From Anaerolineae bacterium (lineage in GTDB: Bacteria; Chloroflexota; Anaerolineae; DUEN01), in the NCBI GenBank assembly GCA_021159845.1, contig JAGHDS010000482.1:1-12911 (forward strand): a DNA stretch of 12,911 nucleotides. The letters run 5' to 3'. The position numbers and the translations under genes are program-made. Below, in pieces: positions 1 to 7,397 of this stretch. The notes beneath the pieces are model-generated. The model was not told the DNA's origin. It made no database searches and saw only the letters and a program-made list of their open reading frames with translations. Each line of letters begins with the position of its first letter. Position 1 is the stretch's first letter.

Positions 1-589
1 GATCAATATAGCGATCAAAGGCCTGGGTGGCAGCCACCGTATCGCCGAAGCACAGGATGAGCGCGTGGGGGAGCGTGCCGGAGGGTTCGATACCTGCCAA
101 TCGAGCACCTGCCGTCGTTGCACAACCGATGCAGCCACCGATCACCGCGGCGTATTCCATACGAGCCGCCACGTCCGGATGCACATGGCGGGCGCCGAAG
201 GAGAGCACAGGGATGTCGCCAGCGGCTTCCACGCACGTTCGGGCGGCAGTGGCCCAGCCGGTCTCGTGGGCCAGGATGCCCAGCAGGGCGGTCTCATAGA
301 TGGCGAAGGTGGGGTAAGGCGCTCGAATGCGCAGGACTACCTCCTTCGTGTCAACCGGGACGCCCTCCTCCAGCGACCACACCTGGGCGTCGCGTGGCAA
401 TACACGACGCAACAGGGCATGAACCTCGCGCATACCGCACAACAGGCCGGCGCTGTTGGAGAACACCTCCATAGTCACTGTCGGCGAGAGTCCTTCCGCG
501 TCAAGGATCTGCTTGGTTCGGATGAAATAGATATCGGCCGTGTCACCACTCAACACGGCCGGCGATGGAGCGAACAGGTCGTCGGTCAT
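1..589 (-). CDS. pncB: Nicotinate phosphoribosyltransferase, N-terminal part (runs off the window)
   Basis: Only the first 196 residues are present; the frame is open to the left edge. The family joins nicotinate to PRPP, giving nicotinate mononucleotide for NAD salvage in the cytoplasm. Visible family motifs are GDTADIYFIRT (residues 15-25), VTMEVFSN (38-45), VWSLEEG (70-76), YETALLGILAHETGWATAA (98-116), SFGARHVHPD (130-139) and GTLPHALIL (171-179), the last with the conserved His. This pattern fits the shorter archaeal/bacterial NAPRTase type of about 390 residues, so roughly half is missing. The ATG at 589 has GAGGAG upstream, although the spacing is only 2 nt; a further AGGAG lies about 10 nt upstream. 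It is separated from murA by 158 bp containing a hairpin and a weak promoter candidate, so it is probably its own transcription unit. A nicotinamide-type enzyme is less likely given the motif set. Confidence 0.93.
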   Translation of the reverse strand, partial: MTDDLFAPSPAVLSGDTADIYFIRTKQILDAEGLSPTVTMEVFSNSAGLLCGMREVHALLRRVLPRDAQVWSLEEGVPVDTKEVVLRIRAPYPTFAIYETALLGILAHETGWATAARTCVEAAGDIPVLSFGARHVHPDVAARMEYAAVIGGCIGCATTAGARLAGIEPSGTLPHALILCFGDTVAATQAFDRYID

Positions 590-608
590 AACTCCTCATC
601 TCCTGATC

Positions 609-636
609 GTTATGTCACAGCCGGGCAACTCTGCAA
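609..636 (-). promoter_or_regulatory. Weak promoter candidate for pncB
   Basis: On the minus strand TTGCAG (636-631) is followed after 16 nt by CATAAC (614-609). The predicted start near 602 would leave a leader of about 13 nt before the pncB ATG. The match to consensus is modest, so this is only a candidate. It lies just downstream of the hairpin at 642-664, which suits a terminator-then-promoter arrangement between murA and pncB. Confidence 0.3.
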
Positions 637-641
637 CGAGA

Positions 642-664
642 GGGGCACGATAACGCCGTGCCCC
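642..664 (-). terminator. Hairpin after murA, possible terminator
   Basis: Perfect 8-bp stem (GGGGCACG / CGTGCCCC) with a 7-nt loop, 84 nt downstream of the murA stop. On the minus strand it is followed by TCTCG rather than a clean T run, so termination efficiency is uncertain. A smaller 6-bp stem (CTGATT / AATCAG, 693-709) lies between it and murA. Confidence 0.45.
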
Positions 665-747
665 ACCACGCGCCCAGCGGCTATACGATATTCTGATTAT
701 GACAATCAGGGGAGCCAAACAACGGGCTCGCTGGTTCCTCTTCATCG

Positions 748-2031
748 CTAATCCGCCACCCGAGTTAGCCTGGCCCCCAACGCTTGTAGCTTCTGATCGA
801 TGCGCTCATAGCCGCGATCGATCTGGCCGATGTTCCCAATCGTACTTTCCCCCTCAGCGCAGAGCGCAGCGATGAGCAAAGCCATGCCCGCACGGATGTC
901 AGGGCTGCTCATGGAGGTACCATGCAGTTGATTGGGGCCGATCACCACGCAGCGATGAGGATCGCACTGGATGATTTGCGCCCCCATCGAGATCAGGTGA
1001 TCGACGAAGTAAAGTCGGCTCTCGAACATCTTCTCGTGGACCAGGACGGTGCCCTTGGCCTGGGTAGCTACCGCCAGGGCGATCGAGATCAAATCAGCCG
1101 GGAACGCCGGCCAGGGCGCATCCTCGATCTTGGGGATCACGCCGCCCAGGTCCGGCTGTATCGTCAAATCTTGTCCATCCTCCACGATCAGGTCTGTGCC
1201 CTCCAGATGCAACCGCACACCCAGCCGATCCTGAAAGATCATCAGGATCATCTGCAACTGGTCGGGGACGACGTCGCGGATTCGGATCTCTCCTTCTGTG
1301 ACGGCCCCCAGCCCGATGAATGAGCCGATCTCCACGTAGTCCGGCGAGATGGTGAACTCGCCCCCTGCAAGCGATGTGGTTCCCTCGATGGTCAGGATGT
1401 TACTCCCAATGCCCCGAATGCGAGCTCCCAGCCCATTCAGGAAGTGACAGAGGTCCTGGACGTGCGGCTCACAGGCCGCGTTGCGTAGAGTGGTCGTGCC
1501 ATCCGCCAGGACGGCAGCCATGATGGCATTTTCCGTTGCCGTAACGCTTGCCTCGTCCAGCAGGATGTCTTGACCGCGCAGCCGATCGGCACTCATCTCC
1601 AGGCGATCATTGTGGATGAGATGGGCGCCCAGCTTACGCATAGCCATGATATGGGTGTCGATACGGCGGCGGCCGATACGATCCCCCCCAGGCATGGCAA
1701 GCGTGACGTGCCCGGCTCGGGCCAACATCGGCCCCAACAGGGTAATGGACCCGCGAATGAGTCCAAACAGCTCAGGGGAAGGCGTTGTCTCCACGACGCG
1801 CCGCGCGTGAAGCGTGATCGTGTGTCCACCGTCATCGTGGACTTCGACGCCGAGCTGCTCCAGGATCCGAAGCATGGTCAGCACATCCCCGATCCGGGGG
1901 ACATTGTGAAGCGTGATCGGCTGATCGGTCAGCAGGCTGGCTGCCAGAAGAGGAAGGGCGGCGTTCTTATTCCCGCTTGGGGTGACCTCGCCGTTGAGAG
2001 GATGCTTGCCACGGATAACAAAATATGCCAT
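748..2031 (-). CDS. murA: UDP-N-acetylglucosamine 1-carboxyvinyltransferase, Asp-type
   Basis: 427 residues, full length for the family (E. coli 419). It transfers enolpyruvate from PEP to UDP-GlcNAc, the first committed step of peptidoglycan synthesis in the cytoplasm. Active-site residues can be placed: SGNKNAALP with Lys22 and Asn23, Arg93, the catalytic loop PGGDRIGRRRID (residues 114-125), the Asp of WPAFPAD (Asp313), Arg380 of DIRAG and Arg406 of DRGYE. The loop residue that is Cys115 in E. coli is Asp117 here (codon 1683-1681, GAT). Asp variants are active and fosfomycin-insensitive in mycobacteria and chlamydiae, so the same is expected here by inference. The ATG at 2031 has an AGGGA about 7 nt upstream. 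It starts 16 bp after the SAM hydroxide adenosyltransferase stop, so the two are probably co-transcribed from the promoter at 2878-2906. An EPSP synthase (AroA) is excluded by the MurA-specific loop and C-terminal DRGYERI. Confidence 0.97.
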   Translation of the reverse strand: MAYFVIRGKHPLNGEVTPSGNKNAALPLLAASLLTDQPITLHNVPRIGDVLTMLRILEQLGVEVHDDGGHTITLHARRVVETTPSPELFGLIRGSITLLGPMLARAGHVTLAMPGGDRIGRRRIDTHIMAMRKLGAHLIHNDRLEMSADRLRGQDILLDEASVTATENAIMAAVLADGTTTLRNAACEPHVQDLCHFLNGLGARIRGIGSNILTIEGTTSLAGGEFTISPDYVEIGSFIGLGAVTEGEIRIRDVVPDQLQMILMIFQDRLGVRLHLEGTDLIVEDGQDLTIQPDLGGVIPKIEDAPWPAFPADLISIALAVATQAKGTVLVHEKMFESRLYFVDHLISMGAQIIQCDPHRCVVIGPNQLHGTSMSSPDIRAGMALLIAALCAEGESTIGNIGQIDRGYERIDQKLQALGARLTRVAD

Positions 2032-2047
2032 TGGGGGGTCCCTTTTC

Positions 2048-2848
2048 CTAATCTTGACTTACTGGCCGGGCTTTGACTGGGACGTTCTCTCCGACACCCA
2101 GCATCAGGGCCGCGCTACCTTCGCGTACAGAGAGCTCTAACATGCCAGAGCTGCCAACAAGTGCCAAAAGCTGCCCACGCTGCACATCCGCATATGTGGA
2201 GCTCAGCTTGTCGATCACCCGGCCCGCGACCTCGATGCGCCAGGGTACCTCGGCCTTCAACCAACTCGCCGGGATGTTAGTCACCAGGTTCCCGAACCGA
2301 TCGACGTAGAGGATGTGCCCTTCGATCGAGCCGTCCAGATTCTGTTGGGCTCGCGGGAGATCTAGCAGCACAGGGTCGTCAATGGACTTCCCCAGCTTGG
2401 TGATGGGAGTGCCGGTTGCTAGATGAGCGGCGACCGGTGCGAAAACATCACGGCCATGAAATGTATTGCTGACCTGAGGTAGCCAATATTTGCGACGCCT
2501 CAGGTGTATGATCTTCGCCGGCGGGGGATTACCCGATAGAGGTTGCAAGATAAGGGTGAGCACGCCGTTATCAGGGGCGACGAAATATGTTCTCTTGATC
2601 TGCACGGCGATGGCTCGACGTTCACTTCCCACGCCCGGGTCGACGACGACAAGGTGGACGGTGCCCGATGGGAAGTAAGGAGCTGCCGCCGCGATGACGA
2701 ACGCCGCCTGTGATATGGCATGAGGCTGGATATCGTGGGTGATGTCTACGATGGTGGCATCGGGCGCGATGCTGAGGATCACCCCTTTCATGATCCCCAC
2801 GTACCCATCGCTCATCCCGAAGTCTGTTGTCATAGTGATTAAAGGCAT
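2048..2848 (-). CDS. SAM hydroxide adenosyltransferase (DUF62 / chlorinase-fluorinase superfamily)
   Basis: 266 residues from the ATG at 2848. Characterised members of this family hydrolyse S-adenosylmethionine to adenosine and methionine; halogenases are rare relatives. Motifs: ITMTTDFG (4-11), YVGIMKGVI (16-24), VVVDPGVGSERR (67-78), APDNG (91-95), NTFHGRDVFAP (128-138) and VDRFGNLVTNI. The Asp-Arg-His triad of the hydrolases fits Asp70, Arg77 and His131. The frame can also start at a GTG two codons upstream, but that GTG is itself part of an AGAGGTG Shine-Dalgarno 3 nt before the ATG, so I take the ATG. There is no signal peptide, so it should be cytoplasmic. A strong promoter (2878-2906) lies just upstream and murA follows 16 bp downstream. 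The physiological reason for destroying SAM is not settled for the family; fluorinase or chlorinase activity is unlikely with the intact hydrolase triad. Confidence 0.93.
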   Translation of the reverse strand: MPLITMTTDFGMSDGYVGIMKGVILSIAPDATIVDITHDIQPHAISQAAFVIAAAAPYFPSGTVHLVVVDPGVGSERRAIAVQIKRTYFVAPDNGVLTLILQPLSGNPPPAKIIHLRRRKYWLPQVSNTFHGRDVFAPVAAHLATGTPITKLGKSIDDPVLLDLPRAQQNLDGSIEGHILYVDRFGNLVTNIPASWLKAEVPWRIEVAGRVIDKLSSTYADVQRGQLLALVGSSGMLELSVREGSAALMLGVGENVPVKARPVSQD

Positions 2849-2877
2849 GGGCACCTCTATTGGCGTGGTTTGACTTC

Positions 2878-2906
2878 ATTGTAGCGCACGCCCCGAGGGG
2901 CGTCAA
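2878..2906 (-). promoter_or_regulatory. Sigma-70-type promoter for the SAM hydrolase-murA unit, with a palindromic spacer
   Basis: On the minus strand TTGACG (2906-2901) is separated by exactly 17 nt from TACAAT (2883-2878). The predicted start near 2871 gives a leader of about 23 nt before the ATG at 2848. A perfect palindrome, ACGCCCC-tc-GGGGCGT (2903-2888), overlaps the end of the -35 box and fills most of the spacer. It begins 7 nt after the stop of the upstream GH57 gene, so it could also act as a terminator stem, though no T run follows. Confidence 0.72.
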
Positions 2907-2910
2907 GCAA

Positions 2911-5034
2911 CTATGCTTCCAGAGGGATAAGCGCCACCTCTAGCGGCCTGCTCGCAGGCACGCGGTTGATCTCACCACCGGCTCGCGCTGCGCTGCCCTG
3001 TATCCAGATGCGATCTCCCAACCGGATCCCCAGGGTCTCAAATGGGATGCTCATCTCAATCGTTTGGGTGCCCATAGCAGTGGGGATGAACGTATCATCC
3101 ATCCGTATAGCTTCCTGGGAGGGATACCAGCTAAGGTGTCGCTCGTGACCCGCTCCGCTCCGAACGCGGACATCCAGGGACAGATGCTCCAGGGGCTCGG
3201 CCACATCTATCCGGATATGCAGGTGGTCCGCATCGTAGGCCACGTAGAGCGCTTGCAACCCGCGGCCGGCTTGCTGCATGGTGCCCGTGGATGTATCGGC
3301 GTGGATGCAGAGTGCCTCCTTCCACCCCTCCCCGGGGTTGGGAAGCGCCGTGAGCCTGGGGGTGATATATCGACGCTGCCGGGTGATCTGGTCCAGCCGA
3401 CGGCCGTGGGCCGCGATAGGGCGCATAAGAGTTTCCGGGACAGGTCGCCCCAAAGCCCTGTACACGTTCGCCAGGTGATTGCGAAACAGCTCATCGAAGA
3501 GCCCATCTTGGTCCGACGTGTTCCGGACGGAATACCACCAGAACCAGTCGCTGCCCTCCGCCGCGTAGATCGCCTGCCAGGCTTGCTGGCGGATCGGCTC
3601 GGGCAGGTCGGGCCGCGCGCTTTCATCGCTCACCAACGCCTCGCGCGTGTCGCGCAGCAGCGACCAGGCCTGGATATGCTCAGGGTCCCCCATCCATGTG
3701 GTGAGATCACCACGGATCCACGACCCGGTCGCGATGCGGGCGAGCGTGTTGCGCGGCGGGTTCATCTCCAGATACTCGCTGACGGTCACCGCCTTCAGCT
3801 CGGGGTCCTCGCTCAACCGATGGTACAGGCTATGCAAAAAGATATCGCCATTATGATCGTACCCTTCCCAACAGTTCTCCCCGTCCAGGATGATGGCGAC
3901 CAGGTAGGGACGATCGGGGTCCGCCAGCCGCCGACGGATGATCTGCAGCCGGACGATGAGATCCTCTGCGGCCTGCTCACCAGGGATGTGTTGATACGTG
4001 AACCCGATCCGGTCGGACAGCACGTGATCACGGAAGATGGCGATTGGCCCCGGGCGATTGTCCACCATGATCACGTAGGGTTGGTACAGAATATGAGGCG
4101 TTGTCACGGCATCCTGGCTATCGCGCTGGATCCAACGCCCCAAACATCGGCCCAAAATGGCCTCGTCCGATGCCAGCCACCGGAACCCCGCGGCGTCGAT
4201 CTCCTCAACCGCCTCCTGGGATACGGCCCCCTCAGACGGCCATATGCCAACCGGGCGCGTCCCGAAGAAGTGCTCATGATGGGAGATGGCCTGACGAAGA
4301 TGGGCCGCGACATCCTCCCGCGCGCGGAACGGGGGATCCGGAATAGGAAGCCCCGGTGTAGCCCGCTGGGCATGAGAGCTGTCGATGAGCAGGGGAAGGA
4401 TGGGGTGCGTATAGGGGGAGGCTGTGAGCTCAATCTGGCCACGCCCGGCGAGCTCCCGGTAAAGAGGAATCACACGGGCACACATCTCAATGTGGCGATC
4501 TATAATCAGCTGTAAATCCTCGATGCTGTACCCGTGCCCCTTGGTGATCAAATGACGCAATTCATCATCTCGCTCCAGGCGGTTGGGGTCCGTCCAGGCG
4601 AGTTGAAACCAGGCCAGTATGTCACGATATTCCTGGTCATTATACACGTTGAGATCATGTAACGCGGCCTCGCGTCGCTGGAGGAGCTCCATGTAGGGTG
4701 GATACCGTCGGACGATCTTGTCTCGGTTAACGCTGAACCCCAGGTTAAGGATATAGGCCCGCTCTTCCTCCGTCCACGTGTCCTGTCGACCGAGGCGCAT
4801 GACGCGATCTTCGGCCGCTCCAGCCGCGTAGGCAGCCAGTTGCTCGACCAATATTGGGGCAAAGTTGACCGTGGCGTGGACGTCCGGGTATTGGGCCAGC
4901 ACCTCGGCCATGTGTAAGTAGTCCTTAGCGGCATGGAGCCGGACCCAGGGGAGGTGGAACATGCCGGTCACCGGATCGCGATAGTCCGGCTGGTGCATGT
5001 GCCATAGGAATGCAACATAGAGTGGATGTCCCAA
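2911..5034 (-). CDS. Glycoside hydrolase family 57 protein (amylopullulanase-like alpha-glucan hydrolase)
   Basis: 707 residues with a TTG start; AGGAGG lies 5 nt upstream (5045-5040), which makes this start convincing. GH57 enzymes cleave or transfer alpha-glucans. The conserved regions appear in order: HMHQPDY (12-18), GQIELTASPYTHPILPLL (199-216), GIWPSEGAVS (263-272) with Glu268 as the expected nucleophile, FRDHVLSDRIGF (334-345), and ILDGENCWEGY (382-392) with Asp384 as the expected acid/base. The WPSE and DGENxWE forms point to the amylopullulanase-like branch rather than 4-alpha-glucanotransferase or branching enzyme. Residues from about 570 form a separate beta-rich C-terminal domain (LYVAYDADHLHIRIDV and following), perhaps a carbohydrate-binding or DOMON-like fold. 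There is no signal peptide, so it likely acts on internal glycogen or malto-oligosaccharides. It lies 54 bp after lysS with no clear promoter, so read-through from greA-lysS is plausible. The exact substrate cannot be read from sequence. Confidence 0.92.
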   Translation of the reverse strand: MGHPLYVAFLWHMHQPDYRDPVTGMFHLPWVRLHAAKDYLHMAEVLAQYPDVHATVNFAPILVEQLAAYAAGAAEDRVMRLGRQDTWTEEERAYILNLGFSVNRDKIVRRYPPYMELLQRREAALHDLNVYNDQEYRDILAWFQLAWTDPNRLERDDELRHLITKGHGYSIEDLQLIIDRHIEMCARVIPLYRELAGRGQIELTASPYTHPILPLLIDSSHAQRATPGLPIPDPPFRAREDVAAHLRQAISHHEHFFGTRPVGIWPSEGAVSQEAVEEIDAAGFRWLASDEAILGRCLGRWIQRDSQDAVTTPHILYQPYVIMVDNRPGPIAIFRDHVLSDRIGFTYQHIPGEQAAEDLIVRLQIIRRRLADPDRPYLVAIILDGENCWEGYDHNGDIFLHSLYHRLSEDPELKAVTVSEYLEMNPPRNTLARIATGSWIRGDLTTWMGDPEHIQAWSLLRDTREALVSDESARPDLPEPIRQQAWQAIYAAEGSDWFWWYSVRNTSDQDGLFDELFRNHLANVYRALGRPVPETLMRPIAAHGRRLDQITRQRRYITPRLTALPNPGEGWKEALCIHADTSTGTMQQAGRGLQALYVAYDADHLHIRIDVAEPLEHLSLDVRVRSGAGHERHLSWYPSQEAIRMDDTFIPTAMGTQTIEMSIPFETLGIRLGDRIWIQGSAARAGGEINRVPASRPLEVALIPLEA

Positions 5035-5088
5035 AGGGGCCTCCTGGTGTGGTTCGGGCAGGGAGACAACTACCCGCCGAATGGAGTA

Positions 5089-6564
5089 TTATCCTTTACT
5101 GCGCAGGTGAGGAAATAAGATCACTTCCCGGATCGATGATTGGTCGGTAAGCAGCATGGTGAGACGATCGATTCCCATCCCGAAACCACCATTGGGGGGC
5201 ATACCATATCGCTGTGCCAGGAGGTAGTCTTCGTCCATCGGATGGGCTTCCTCATCCTCTGGCGCGTAGAGGCGGCGCATCTCCAGGAAACGTTGCTCCT
5301 GATCCAGCGGGTCGTTTAGCTCCGTAAAGGCGTTGCCCATCTCCATGCCGCCGATGAAGAACTCGAACCGCTCGACATGGGTGGGATCATCGGGCTTCTT
5401 CTTCGCCAACGGGGAGATGTCCCGAGGGTAATCCAGTATGAAAGTCGGCTGGATGAGATATGGCTCAACTGCGTTACCCAGGAGATGGTCGACCAGCTTG
5501 CCCCATGTGGCTTTGGCTTGGGGCTGGAAGCCATGCTCTCGCATGACAGCGGCCAGGGTCTCTGCGGTAGGGTACTGGACGTAGTCGATGCCTGTGCGTT
5601 CCTTGATAGCCTCTCGGAGCGTGATCCGATGCCAGGGCGGGGTGAGGTCGATCTCATCTCCCTGGTAGATCAGCTTTGTAGTTCCCAAGACCTCCTGTGC
5701 TACATAGGAGATCATCTCTTCTGTCAAGTGCATTACCTGCTCGTAGTCCGCGTATGCCCAATAGAACTCCAGTTGGGTGAACTCGGGGTTATGTTTGAAG
5801 GAGATCCCCTCATTGCGGAAGTCCCGACCGATCTCGTAGACCTTCTCGTATCCTCCTACCAGCAGGCGTTTCAAGTAGAGCTCGAAGGAGATGCGGAGGA
5901 AAAGGTCTTGATTGAGCTGGTTGTGGTGGGTGATGAACGGCCGGGCCGCGGCGCCGCCATAGATGGGCTGTAAGATGGGGGTTTCCACTTCCAGGAAACC
6001 GCGCTCGTCTAAGAAGCGTCGTAGCGCTCGCACGATCTGTGCACGCCGAATGAAGATCTGGCGGACTTCAGGGTTGACCATGAGATCCACGTAGCGGTGG
6101 CGGTACCTGGTCTCTACATCCTTGAGCCCATGCCATTTATCCGGCAACGGCCGCAACGCCTTAGCCAGCAGGCGGATCTGATGGACGTTGACTGTGATCT
6201 CTCCTGTGCGGGTGCGAAAGACGGGGCCGGTGACCTCGATGAAATCGCCCAGGTCGAGATCGCGGCGGAAGAACTCGTATGTTTTATCCCCCACGATGTC
6301 CCGACGGATGTAGAATTGTATGCGTCCACTGCCGTCCTCGATATGGGCAAAGGAAGCCTTTCCCATGATGCGGATGGCCATCAGCCGCCCCGTGAGCGTC
6401 ACAGATTGCTCCTCCGCAAGCTCACCCTGCTCGAATGCAACGATAGCCTCCGCGGCGGTGTGGGTGCGATGGGCGCGCGTGGGATAGGGATCGATACCCT
6501 TCTGTCGCAGGCGCTCCAACTTCTGTCTGCGAACGATCTCCTGTTCAGTCAGCGGTTCGCTCAT
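5089..6564 (-). CDS. lysS: Lysyl-tRNA synthetase, class II
   Basis: 491 residues, normal length. It charges tRNA-Lys with lysine in the cytoplasm. An N-terminal OB-fold anticodon-binding domain (about residues 54-140; VTLTGRLMAIRIMGKASFAHIED region) precedes the class II catalytic core. Motif 1 lies around FLEVETPILQP (190-200), motif 2 is GRDFRNEG followed by HNPEFTQLEFYWAYADY (246-275), and motif 3 is GFGMGIDRLTMLLT (460-473). The frame is open for 13 codons further upstream, but the ATG at 6564 (MSEPLTEQE) has AGGAG 6 nt upstream and matches the usual family N-terminus. greA ends 93 bp upstream, with a 9-bp hairpin in the gap. The greA-lysS order is common in bacteria. The usual IDTRHNPEFT stretch reads ISFKHNPEFT here, a mild variation. 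Confidence 0.97.
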   Translation of the reverse strand: MSEPLTEQEIVRRQKLERLRQKGIDPYPTRAHRTHTAAEAIVAFEQGELAEEQSVTLTGRLMAIRIMGKASFAHIEDGSGRIQFYIRRDIVGDKTYEFFRRDLDLGDFIEVTGPVFRTRTGEITVNVHQIRLLAKALRPLPDKWHGLKDVETRYRHRYVDLMVNPEVRQIFIRRAQIVRALRRFLDERGFLEVETPILQPIYGGAAARPFITHHNQLNQDLFLRISFELYLKRLLVGGYEKVYEIGRDFRNEGISFKHNPEFTQLEFYWAYADYEQVMHLTEEMISYVAQEVLGTTKLIYQGDEIDLTPPWHRITLREAIKERTGIDYVQYPTAETLAAVMREHGFQPQAKATWGKLVDHLLGNAVEPYLIQPTFILDYPRDISPLAKKKPDDPTHVERFEFFIGGMEMGNAFTELNDPLDQEQRFLEMRRLYAPEDEEAHPMDEDYLLAQRYGMPPNGGFGMGIDRLTMLLTDQSSIREVILFPHLRSKG

Positions 6565-6603
6565 GACGGTCTCCTGGGTCATAGTGAGTGGCGGGCACAG
6601 CAA

Positions 6604-6626
6604 CGCGACCCGGCGATCGGGTCGCG
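6604..6626 (-). terminator. Hairpin between greA and lysS (attenuator or processing site)
   Basis: Perfect 9-bp stem (CGCGACCCG / CGGGTCGCG) with a 5-nt loop, 31 nt after the greA stop and 39 nt before the lysS ATG. On the minus strand it is followed by TTGCTGTG, not a T run, so full termination seems unlikely. It may tune lysS expression or protect the greA 3' end. Confidence 0.4.
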
Positions 6627-6657
6627 CGAGGATCGTGGGCTTCGGACACGTGCATTG

Positions 6658-7128
6658 TCAGGCGATCTCGATGATCTCAAAGTGGAGAACACCGCCGGGG
6701 GTTTGTACAGTTACCTGATCGCCGACTTTGCGGCCGAGAAGTGCTTTTCCTAGAGGCGACACATTGCTGATCTTTCCATTAGCCGGGTCGACCTCGGCGG
6801 AGCCAACGATCTGATAGGTTTCCACGCTGTCGTCCCCCAGTTCCTTGACGGTCACTTGGGATCCTAGCTGGACCTCATCCTTGTTGGCCGTATTCTTTAT
6901 GAGGATAGCGTGTTTAAGCATGGCCTCAATGGTCATGATGCGACCCTCGATAAAAGCCTGCTCGTTCTTCGCTTCATCGTACCCCGCGTTCTCGGATATG
7001 TCGCCGTCCGCTTTCGCGTCGTGAATGCGTTTGGCGACCTGTGGCCGCCGTACGGTGACCAGGTATTCCAACTCTTCCTTCAGTTTCTTCAGCCCTTCTG
7101 GTGTCAGGTAGATCTCTTGGTTTTCCAT
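6658..7128 (-). CDS. greA: Transcription elongation factor GreA
   Basis: 156 residues, typical length. GreA enters the RNA polymerase secondary channel and stimulates cleavage of backtracked transcripts. The N-terminal coiled coil (about 1-75; LTPEGLKKLKEELEYL) carries the acidic tip GDISENAGYDEAK with Asp43 and Glu46 in the positions of the catalytic pair of E. coli GreA. The C-terminal FKBP-like domain includes VTVKELGDD, SPLGKALLGRKVGD and the family ending with GVLHFEIIEI. The frame stays open 57 codons further upstream to a GTG at 7299, but that stretch is low in conservation signals and the ATG at 7128 starts with the canonical MxNxExYLTPEG, so I treat the extension as leader. The Shine-Dalgarno is weak (GGGA about 9 nt upstream). 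A near-perfect promoter lies at 7312-7340 and lysS follows. Confidence 0.97.
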   Translation of the reverse strand: MENQEIYLTPEGLKKLKEELEYLVTVRRPQVAKRIHDAKADGDISENAGYDEAKNEQAFIEGRIMTIEAMLKHAILIKNTANKDEVQLGSQVTVKELGDDSVETYQIVGSAEVDPANGKISNVSPLGKALLGRKVGDQVTVQTPGGVLHFEIIEIA

Positions 7129-7305
7129 CGTAGTATCCCGTTTCCCCCGAATATAGGTATTGGGTGCGCCGTTCGTCCCCTGTGCTGCGGTGGGCGATAC
7201 AGACGCACCCTCCTCTGGTGAGTCCTGATGTCCGGCCGCCGATGATGCGACATAGGGAAAACAAAAGGGCTGGGAGATCGCCTTGGATGCGGTGACCACC
7301 AGCTT
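7129..7305 (-). promoter_or_regulatory. Long 5' leader of greA
   Basis: The distance from the predicted transcription start (near 7305) to the greA ATG is about 177 nt, long for a housekeeping gene. It can form a 7-bp long-range stem (GGGTGCG / CGCACCC, 7210-7204 with 7168-7162) around a GC-rich core. I do not recognise a known riboswitch. An in-frame open stretch without stops runs through it, probably by chance. Confidence 0.4.
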
Positions 7306-7311
7306 GGCTTG

Positions 7312-7340
7312 ATTATAACGCGCTTTAGAGGATTTGTAAA
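7312..7340 (-). promoter_or_regulatory. Strong sigma-70-type promoter for greA-lysS
   Basis: On the minus strand TTTACA (7340-7335) and a perfect TATAAT (7317-7312) are separated by exactly 17 nt. Expected start near 7305. This is the best promoter match in the window and drives greA, probably lysS and perhaps the GH57 gene. Confidence 0.8.
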
Positions 7341-7397
7341 GCGTTGTCGACGTGGTGACTGCTCACCGTTGGGGTAAGAGAACCACTCATGCAGAGT

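Noticed and set aside
691..706. TTGTCA and TATAGC upstream of pncB as a promoter
   Set aside because: The spacer is only 14 nt, too short, and the site lies within the small stem after murA.
65..751. Open frame of 228 codons on the plus strand over pncB
   Set aside because: Antisense to the conserved NAPRTase motifs; it has no plausible domain and runs into the intergenic hairpin region.
3064..4515. Open frame of 483 codons on the plus strand inside the GH57 gene
   Set aside because: It lies antisense to a clear GH57 coding sequence with family motifs throughout; the translation shows no recognisable domain. Long antisense frames are common in GC-rich genes.
7129..7299. 57-codon N-terminal extension of GreA from a GTG
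   Set aside because: GreA proteins start at the equivalent of the ATG at 7128; the extension would start about 6 nt after the predicted transcription start and has no ribosome site.
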